A stretch of DNA of 64,000 nucleotides from Actomonas sp051209155. Lineage in GTDB: Bacteria; Verrucomicrobiota; Verrucomicrobiia; Opitutales; Opitutaceae. Below the pieces are notes generated by a model, which searched no databases, had not been told where the DNA came from, and saw only the letters and a list, made by a program, of their open reading frames with translations. The DNA lies in the NCBI GenBank assembly GCA_051209155.1, contig JBPJGB010000004.1; one strand, given 5' to 3'. Positions 38,090-44,226 of the stretch are shown piece after piece. The position numbers were made by a program, and so were the translations under genes. Numbering within the stretch: position 1 is the first letter of the stretch; each line of letters begins with the position of its first letter.

Positions 38090-39682
38090 TTAGTAGCTGA
38101 GGACTTCGATGCCGAGCAGGGGAGTCGTCGGCGGCAGCAGGCGTTGCGGGTGCGCCTGTTCGTAGGCGTAGGCGAGCTTGAGCAGGGTGGCCTCGCTGAA
38201 GCGGCGCCCGAGGAATTCGATGCCGACCGGCACGCCGTCGGTGTTGATGCCGGCGGGCACGGTGAGGGTGGGCAGGCCGGTGACGGTGGAGATGCGGTTG
38301 CCAGTGCCAGCGGTGGTGCTGCCGCCGGGATTGGGCGGATTAGGGGCGTTGCCGCCGTCGACGACGGATTCGGCGATGGTGCGGACGGGCGTGGTTTCGT
38401 GCGGATAAACGAGCGCGTCGAGCTGCCAGCGGTCCATGAGCTCGTGGACAAAATTGCGCGCCATGGCGCGGCCTTTGTAGAGGCCGAGGTAGGCGGCGTT
38501 GTTGGTCAGTTCCCCGGCGTTCTGCTCTTCCTGATAGCGATCCTTCAGGCGGCCGAGAATGCCGCCGGAGGCGACGAGCTCGGGCAGGCTTTGGTAGGGA
38601 AAGCCGTCTTCGCGTAGCGCGAAATAAAACTCCATGGCGGCGCGGTTTTCATAGCGCCCGTAGTTGGTGTTGCGGAGGATGGTCCAGAGGTCGGCGTTGA
38701 CGGGCAGTGGATCGATGATGATGGCACCGGCTTCCTTCAGCTTGGCGATGGCGGCATCGACCAAGGCGACGGCGGAGGCATCTTCTTCATCGGAGCCGAA
38801 GAGCTCGCGCACGACGCCGATCCTCGCTCCCTTCAAACCGTCCTTTTGCAGGCTGGAGAGGTAGTAGTCGGACGGGGTGTGTCCGAGTCCCTCGTAGGAG
38901 AACAGGTCCGCCGCGTCGGTGCCGGCCATGACGGCCATGGCGACCGCGGCGTCGGTCACGCTGCGGGCCATGGGACCGGCGCGATCGTAGGTGATGGAAA
39001 TCGGAATGATGCCGCCGCGGGAGACCAGACCCTGCGAGGGCGAGAAACCGACCAAGTTGGCCTTGGTCGACGGATTGCGGATGGAGGAGCCGGTCTCGGT
39101 GCCGAGGCCGATCCAGGCGAAGAGTGCGGTGACGCCGACCGCGGAACCGCCGGACGAACCGCCGGGGATTTTGGCCAGATTGTAGGGATTGAGGGTCTGG
39201 CCGCCGAGGGAGGAGGTGCCGGTGGCGCCGCGGGCGAATTCGTCGAGGTTGGTCTTGGCCAGGATGATGGCGCCGGCGGCGCGGAGGCGGGCGACGGTGA
39301 AGGCGTCGCGGGCCGGGGTCAGGCCTTCCAAGGCCTTGGCGCCGCCGGTGGTGGGCAGGTCGAAGGTGTCATAGTTGTCCTTCACCAGGAAGGGCACGCC
39401 GTGGAGCGGTGAACGCGGGCCTTTTTCGCGACGTTCGGCATCGAGTTCGCGGGCGATCTCAAGGGCGCGCGGGTTGAGGGTGAGGATGGCGTTGAGTTTG
39501 GGTCCGGCTTCGTCGTAAGCCGCGATGCGATCGAGGCAGACCTGCACCACGCGTTCGGCGGTGAGGCCGTCATCGTAGGCCTCCTGCAAATCAAGCACGG
39601 TGGCGGTGCTCAGATCGATCTCGGCCGCGGTCGCGAGGCGGAACGTCGTAAGGAGCAGGCAGGTGAAGGCGAGTCGGCGCAT
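38090..39682 (-). CDS. Secreted amidase-signature hydrolase (A11)
   Basis: 530 residues from the ATG at 39682, signal peptide RLAFTCLLLTTFRLATAA. Triad: Lys101 (LVKDN), Ser176 (GSSGG), Ser200 (GTETGSSIRNP). Mature N-terminus EIDLSTATVLDLQEAYDDG places it with A1 and A5. It lies 19 bp downstream of the asparaginase gene and 7 bp upstream of the asparaginase-like gene, so amide hydrolysis and asparaginase-type enzymes are intercalated in one transcription unit. Confidence 0.92.
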   Translation of the reverse strand: MRRLAFTCLLLTTFRLATAAEIDLSTATVLDLQEAYDDGLTAERVVQVCLDRIAAYDEAGPKLNAILTLNPRALEIARELDAERREKGPRSPLHGVPFLVKDNYDTFDLPTTGGAKALEGLTPARDAFTVARLRAAGAIILAKTNLDEFARGATGTSSLGGQTLNPYNLAKIPGGSSGGSAVGVTALFAWIGLGTETGSSIRNPSTKANLVGFSPSQGLVSRGGIIPISITYDRAGPMARSVTDAAVAMAVMAGTDAADLFSYEGLGHTPSDYYLSSLQKDGLKGARIGVVRELFGSDEEDASAVALVDAAIAKLKEAGAIIIDPLPVNADLWTILRNTNYGRYENRAAMEFYFALREDGFPYQSLPELVASGGILGRLKDRYQEEQNAGELTNNAAYLGLYKGRAMARNFVHELMDRWQLDALVYPHETTPVRTIAESVVDGGNAPNPPNPGGSTTAGTGNRISTVTGLPTLTVPAGINTDGVPVGIEFLGRRFSEATLLKLAYAYEQAHPQRLLPPTTPLLGIEVLSY

Positions 39683-39701
39683 GGCGGGTGTAATGCGTTG
39701 A

Positions 39702-40769
39702 TCAATACTCGCGGAAGATGCGGGAGATCTCGGCGAGTTCGGTGGTCTGGGTGAGGGCGAGTTGCAGGAGCGTGCGGGCCTTCTCGGGCGGAAGGTTGTC
39801 GCCGGGCACGATGTTGGCCTCACGGCGCCGCGGGGTGTCCTGCACCCGGCCGCCGTGGGTGCGGGCGGTGGCGACGACAACGATGCCGAGCTCTTGGGCG
39901 CGCTTGATGGCTTCGGTTTGGGCGGAGGTCGGGCTGCCAGCGCCGGTGCCGTCGACCACGATGCCCTTCACGCCCTGTTCGACCATGGCGTCGATGAGGT
40001 AACCGGGCGCTTCGGTGTAGGCGTAGACGATCTCGACGGGCGGGAGCTCGGCCGGAAGGGCGGCGATGTTGAACTCCGACTGCGTGGTGTGCCGCCGCAG
40101 GGGTGCGCGGTAGAAGGTGATGGCATCGGAATCGGTGTAGCCGAGCGGGCCGAGGTCGGTGCTTTGGAAAGTCTGGACGCGGTAGGCGATCGTCTTGGTG
40201 ACGTCACGCGCCGGATTGATGGTGTCGTTCATCACGTGCAGCACGCCGAGGCCCGAAGCCGCCGGGGTGGCGGCGACGCGCACGGCGTTGATGAGGTTGA
40301 GCGGTCCGTCGCCGCTGATGCCGGTCCACGGCCGCTGCGAGCCGACGAACACCACCGGCTTCGAGATGGCCACGGTGAGGTTCATGAAGAACGCGGTCTC
40401 GGCCATGGTGTTGGTGCCGTGGGTCACGACGATGCCGTCAACGGTGTCATCGTCGGCGAGTTCCTGGAGGCGTTGGGCGACCTTATACCATTGGCTTACG
40501 GTCATGCCGCGCACGCCCGGTTCCTGGCGGAAGTCCTCGGCGGTGACATCGGCGAAGTCCTGCAACTCCGGCGTTTCGTCGAGCCATTCCTGCGGCTCGA
40601 CGCGCATGCCGTCGCCACCGTAGTTGGTGAGGTTCATGCGGGTGTCGCCCTTGCTGGCGATGGTGCCACCCATCGAGATGAGGGTTACGCGCGGCTTGGC
40701 GGCGAGGGGGGCGGCGAGGGTGAGCAACAGGCTCAGCGCGGCGAACGAGCGGAAGGCAAGGTTGGTCAA
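39702..40769 (-). CDS. Secreted type II L-asparaginase/glutaminase family protein
   Basis: 355 residues if the TTG at 40769 is used, giving signal peptide FRSFAALSLLLTLAAPLAA. In-frame GTG (40793) and ATG (40907) are alternatives with a poor signal sequence. Family motifs: ISMGGTIASKG (first Thr), THGTNTMAET (second motif, Asn in place of the usual Asp), VGSQRPWTGISGDGPLNL, and LHVMNDTINPARDVTKT with the Lys of the second triad. Expected reaction: asparagine (or glutamine) to aspartate (glutamate) and ammonia, in the periplasm. The start lies just downstream of a GC-rich hairpin. Confidence 0.88.
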   Translation of the reverse strand: MTNLAFRSFAALSLLLTLAAPLAAKPRVTLISMGGTIASKGDTRMNLTNYGGDGMRVEPQEWLDETPELQDFADVTAEDFRQEPGVRGMTVSQWYKVAQRLQELADDDTVDGIVVTHGTNTMAETAFFMNLTVAISKPVVFVGSQRPWTGISGDGPLNLINAVRVAATPAASGLGVLHVMNDTINPARDVTKTIAYRVQTFQSTDLGPLGYTDSDAITFYRAPLRRHTTQSEFNIAALPAELPPVEIVYAYTEAPGYLIDAMVEQGVKGIVVDGTGAGSPTSAQTEAIKRAQELGIVVVATARTHGGRVQDTPRRREANIVPGDNLPPEKARTLLQLALTQTTELAEISRIFREY

Positions 40770-40772
40770 AGT

Positions 40773-40802
40773 GCCCCGGGTGGCATCTGACACCCCCGGG
40801 GC
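40773..40802 (-). promoter_or_regulatory. GC-rich hairpin in the asparaginase leader
   Basis: GCCCCGGG (40773-40780) pairs with CCCGGGGC (40795-40802), extended by TG/CA after a 2-nt bulge. In transcript sense it ends 3 nt before the TTG start and contains the alternative GTG. No T-run follows. It could sequester the start or act as an RNA-processing site. It sits in a 180-bp gap without other features. Confidence 0.4.
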
Positions 40803-40949
40803 TATCTCTGAACTACAAACGAACTTAGCTATTACCTTTCCAGCCCGGCAAAACCGCGGTGGAAATTCGAAACGAGTTGGGCAGAATAGGGATACGAGTG
40901 GAAACATGGCGGCATTCGGCTGGCGGACTTCGGAGACGCTTGGGTGCAC

Positions 40950-42455
40950 TCAAATCGGGGGGCGTTGGTAGCCGCCGGAGCCGGCTTCCACGACGTAGGC
41001 GGCCGCCAGGGCGAGGTCTTCGCGGAAAGGTGGGGCGAGCAGCTGCACGCCGATGGGCAACCCTTCCGGGCTCGTGCCGACGCGCACCACGGTGCCCGGC
41101 CAGCCGGTGTTGTTGTAGGTCGCGGTGTAGTTGATGTTACCAGTGGCGCCGAAGCTGGCGTCGAGGTCGTCGGGCCACGGTTCGGCGGGGGTCGGCAGCA
41201 CCGGGGCGAGCACGAGGTCGTAGCTTTGCAGCCATTGCAGCAGCTTGGAGCGGTTGACGTCCATGAGCTCGGCCAACTCGGTGAAACGCTCGACATCGCA
41301 TTGCCCTTCCTCGCTCAGTCCGACCACGGGGGAGACCTGTTTGGTGCCGTAGCCTTCAAGCAGACGACGCACCCAGGCGCGGCCATCGGCGGAGGACAGC
41401 TCGCCGCGGAGTTCCTGGGATTCGCGATGCAGCTCTGTAGGGCAATCTTCAATACAGGTGACGCCGGCCGCCTCGAGAATGGCGACGGCCTTCCGGACGG
41501 CGGCGGCGGTTTCGGGGGTGACCGGATCCTTGCTGCCGTTGTCGGTGTAGTAGGCGACCTTGAGCTGTTTCAGATCGACCTCGGCGGGAGGCAGCCAGGG
41601 CGCCGGCACGATGGCGGCGTCGAGATAATCGGGGCCGCGAATGAGGTCGCCGAGCAGCTCGAGATCCTCGACCCACCGGGCGAGCGGGCCGACGGTTTGC
41701 ATGGGATCAAAATAGCCGCCGTAGCCCACGATGTGACCGGTGCGCGGCACACGGCCAGTGGAGGGTTTCAGACCGGCGATGCCACAACAGTGCGCGGGAT
41801 GGCGCACGGAGCCGCCGAAGTCGGTGCCAATGTCGAAAGGGGACCCGCCGGCCGCGATGATGGCCGCGGCGCCGCCCGAAGATCCGCCCGGCTGATGGCC
41901 GTGCCGGTAGGGGTTGTGGGTCGCGCCAAAGAGCAGGTTGGTCGTCTTGAACGACATGGTGAGCTCGGGCGTGTTGGTTTTGCCCATGAGGATGGCACCG
42001 GCCTGCCGCAGGCGGGCGATGGCGGTCGCGTCCTTGCCGGGGATGTGGTTCTTGCGGCCCAGGGTGCCGCCGGTGGAGACGATACCGGCGGTCGCCAAGG
42101 AATCCTTCACCGTGAAAGGCACGCCGTGGAGCGGTCCGAGCACGGTGCCCTTGGCCAACATGGCGTCGGCTTCGGCAGCTTCGGCCAGGGCGCGCTCAGC
42201 CGTGAGGAGGACGACGGCGTTGAGCGTCGGGTTCACCGCCTCGATGCGAGCGAGGTAGGCCTGGGTGAGTTCGAGCGAGGATATCTGCTTGGCCTGCACC
42301 ATGGCGGCGAGGCGTTTGGCGGAGGTGTAAAGGATGTCGTCGGGAATGCTGGCGCGCACGGCGCCGGCCTGGGCCCGAAGGCGGGTGGCGAGCAGGGTGA
42401 CGGCACTGGCGGCACCGAGTTGGCCGAGAAAGCGGCGGCGGGAAGCGAGTCTCAT
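40950..42455 (-). CDS. Tat-exported amidase-signature hydrolase (A12)
   Basis: 501 residues. Tat signal LASRRRFLGQLGAASAVTLLATRLRA. Triad: Lys117 (TVKDS), Ser192 (GSSGG), Ser216 (GTDFGGSVRHP). The HPAHCCGIAG stretch after the nucleophile replaces the usual GPA-NGIAG. Related to A9 and A13. The start is preceded by a TTTCAG-type heptad microrepeat; 180 bp separate its stop from the asparaginase start. Confidence 0.93.
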   Translation of the reverse strand: MRLASRRRFLGQLGAASAVTLLATRLRAQAGAVRASIPDDILYTSAKRLAAMVQAKQISSLELTQAYLARIEAVNPTLNAVVLLTAERALAEAAEADAMLAKGTVLGPLHGVPFTVKDSLATAGIVSTGGTLGRKNHIPGKDATAIARLRQAGAILMGKTNTPELTMSFKTTNLLFGATHNPYRHGHQPGGSSGGAAAIIAAGGSPFDIGTDFGGSVRHPAHCCGIAGLKPSTGRVPRTGHIVGYGGYFDPMQTVGPLARWVEDLELLGDLIRGPDYLDAAIVPAPWLPPAEVDLKQLKVAYYTDNGSKDPVTPETAAAVRKAVAILEAAGVTCIEDCPTELHRESQELRGELSSADGRAWVRRLLEGYGTKQVSPVVGLSEEGQCDVERFTELAELMDVNRSKLLQWLQSYDLVLAPVLPTPAEPWPDDLDASFGATGNINYTATYNNTGWPGTVVRVGTSPEGLPIGVQLLAPPFREDLALAAAYVVEAGSGGYQRPPI

Positions 42456-42458
42456 TTT

Positions 42459-42494
42459 GGAAATGCTGAATGCTGAAATCTGAAACGCTGAAAG
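42459..42494 (-). repeat. Heptad microrepeat before the A12 start
   Basis: Transcript sense: CTTTCAG, one extra C, GTTTCAG, ATTTCAG, CATTCAG, CATTTCC, then AAA and the ATG. The TTTCCAAAATG end is identical to the A13 leader. Confidence 0.8.
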
Positions 42495-42509
42495 GGAGAG
42501 GGACGCCGG

Positions 42510-44075
42510 TCAGAGCGGGGGCATTTGCCAGCCGCCGGTCTTGGTTTCGAGATAGGCGGCGGTGGCGAGCACGTGGTCATCACGCCACGGTTGGCCGATG
42601 ACCTGCACCCCGATGGGCAGTCCCTCGGGCGAGGTGGCACCCCGCACGACGGCGGCGGGCCAGCCGGTGGTGTTGTGGGTGCCGTTGAAATTGGCGCCGC
42701 GGTCGGAGCGGGGGCCGTCGCCCGTGCGGGGACCGATGTCGATCAATCCGGCGGGTTTGCCGAAGACGGGATTGAGCACGATGTCGTAGCTCTTGACCCA
42801 CTGCAGCATGCGGCTGCGGGAGGAGTCTTGCTTTTCGAGCAATTCAGTGAGTTCGGCGGTGGACACACTCTCGCGGTTGGCGCGGCCGGTGATGGTGGGG
42901 GAGATGGATTTGGTGCCCCACTTTTCGGCGAGGCGTTTGAGGCCCCACTTGCTCTCGCGACTGATGGCGCTGCGGACCTCGTTGAGTTCCTCCAGCAACT
43001 CGCCGGGATAATCCTCGGTGACCGTGCAGCCAAGTTCCTCCAGGTAGGTGGCACATTGTTTGACGGCGGCGGCGGTTTCATCGGTCACTTCGCCGGAGGG
43101 AGCTTTGACGTAGTAGGCGACGCGCAGCTTGGCGACGTCGACCGTGGCGGGATCGGTCCACGGCATCGGCGGAATGGCGGCGTCGAAACCGTCGGGGCCG
43201 GCGATGATCGACATGATGAGCGAGAGGTCCTCGACGCGACGGGCCATCGGGCCGAGTTGCTGCCAGGTGTCGTGGATGCCGCCGTAGTCGACGACGTGGC
43301 CGGTGCGCGGCACGCGACCAAAGGTGGGCTTGATGCCGGCGATGCCGTTGAGGTGGGCGGGGCCCCGGATGGAGCCACCCCAATCGGTGCCGATGTCAAA
43401 GGGCGCCCCGGCCGCGGCGACGATGGCGCCGGCCCCGCCGGACGAACCGGCGGTGGAGCGGGTGGTGTCGTAGGGATTGCGGGTGATGCCGTAGACGATG
43501 TTGGCGGTGGTGGAGACACCGGGAATGCCGCCACCGCCGAGGGTCCATTCCGGGGTATTGGTCTTGCCGAGGAGGATGGCGCCGGCGCCGCGCAGGCGGG
43601 CCACGACGGTGGCGTCCTTTTCCGGCACGTAGTGCATGCGCCCGACGGTGCCGGCCGTGGAGATGACGCCGGCGGTGTCGATGGAGTCTTTGATCGTCAT
43701 GGGCACGCCGTGGAGCGGGCCGAGGAGTTCGCCGCGGGCGAGAGCGGCATCGGCGGCCTTGGCCTCGCTCAGGGCCCGGTCGAAGCAGGTCTGCACCACG
43801 GCGTTGAGGTGCGGATTCACTTTTTGGATACGAGCGATGCAGGTGGTGGTGGCTTCGACGGCGCTGACCTGTTTTTCGCGAATGAGTTGGGCCAGCTTGG
43901 TGGCCGACATCGCGATGAGGTCGGTGGAGGGATCGGTCGAAACCGCGGCGGCCCGGGCGCGGGACGCGGTGGCGCCGGCGGCGACGAACACCGGCAGCGA
44001 GCGCAGGCCGGCGGCGAGTCCGGAGCGGCCGAGTTGACCAAGAAAGGCGCGGCGGGAGGCGGCGGGAACGGGCAT
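42510..44075 (-). CDS. Tat-exported amidase-signature hydrolase (A13)
   Basis: 521 residues from the ATG at 44075. Tat signal AASRRAFLGQLGRSGLAAGL. Triad: Lys129 (TIKDS), Ser211 (GSSGG), Ser235 (GTDWGGSIRGP). It is the first amidase after the TonB-dependent receptor gene, 151 bp downstream on the same strand, so read-through from the receptor promoter is possible. The mature core MSATKLAQLIREKQ resembles A8, A9 and A10. Confidence 0.93.
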   Translation of the reverse strand: MPVPAASRRAFLGQLGRSGLAAGLRSLPVFVAAGATASRARAAAVSTDPSTDLIAMSATKLAQLIREKQVSAVEATTTCIARIQKVNPHLNAVVQTCFDRALSEAKAADAALARGELLGPLHGVPMTIKDSIDTAGVISTAGTVGRMHYVPEKDATVVARLRGAGAILLGKTNTPEWTLGGGGIPGVSTTANIVYGITRNPYDTTRSTAGSSGGAGAIVAAAGAPFDIGTDWGGSIRGPAHLNGIAGIKPTFGRVPRTGHVVDYGGIHDTWQQLGPMARRVEDLSLIMSIIAGPDGFDAAIPPMPWTDPATVDVAKLRVAYYVKAPSGEVTDETAAAVKQCATYLEELGCTVTEDYPGELLEELNEVRSAISRESKWGLKRLAEKWGTKSISPTITGRANRESVSTAELTELLEKQDSSRSRMLQWVKSYDIVLNPVFGKPAGLIDIGPRTGDGPRSDRGANFNGTHNTTGWPAAVVRGATSPEGLPIGVQVIGQPWRDDHVLATAAYLETKTGGWQMPPL

Positions 44076-44078
44076 TTT

Positions 44079-44100
44079 GGAAACGCTGAAGAGCTGAAAG
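44079..44100 (-). repeat. Short heptad microrepeat before the A13 start
   Basis: Transcript sense: CTTTCAG, one extra C, TCTTCAG, CGTTTCC, then AAA and the ATG. It is a shorter version of the A12 leader with the same single-base interruption. Confidence 0.65.
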
Positions 44101-44147
44101 GTGAGAAGCTCAGAGGGGGCGGCTTGGGGCACAGGCGGGCCCGGCGG

Positions 44148-44185
44148 GCCCCGGAGCGCGTTAAAGGGGCGTGGCGCTCCGGGGC
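44148..44185 (-). terminator. Strong hairpin between the TonB-dependent receptor and A13
   Basis: Arms GCCCCGGAGCGC (44148-44159) and GCGCTCCGGGGC (44174-44185) are perfectly complementary over 12 bp with a 14-nt loop, 41 nt past the receptor stop. There is no T-run downstream on the minus strand, so it may be an attenuator or an mRNA-stabilising end that separates receptor from amidase expression. Confidence 0.5.
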
Positions 44186-44226
44186 TTGCTAGGCCGAACG
44201 GGAGTCGGGGAAGGGGGCTGCCGGGA

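Noticed and set aside
34755..42494. CRISPR-like array
   Set aside because: The repeats are 7-nt units without spacers, each confined to a gap of a few dozen bases before a start codon.
14836..44075. Reading the amidases as GatA subunits of the tRNA amidotransferase
   Set aside because: All carry export signals, there are 13 copies and no gatB or gatC is present in the window.
20301..44185. Insertion sequence or integron-like origin of the amidase array
   Set aside because: No transposase, integrase, attC-like or flanking direct repeats were found; hairpins are single-copy and differ from one another.
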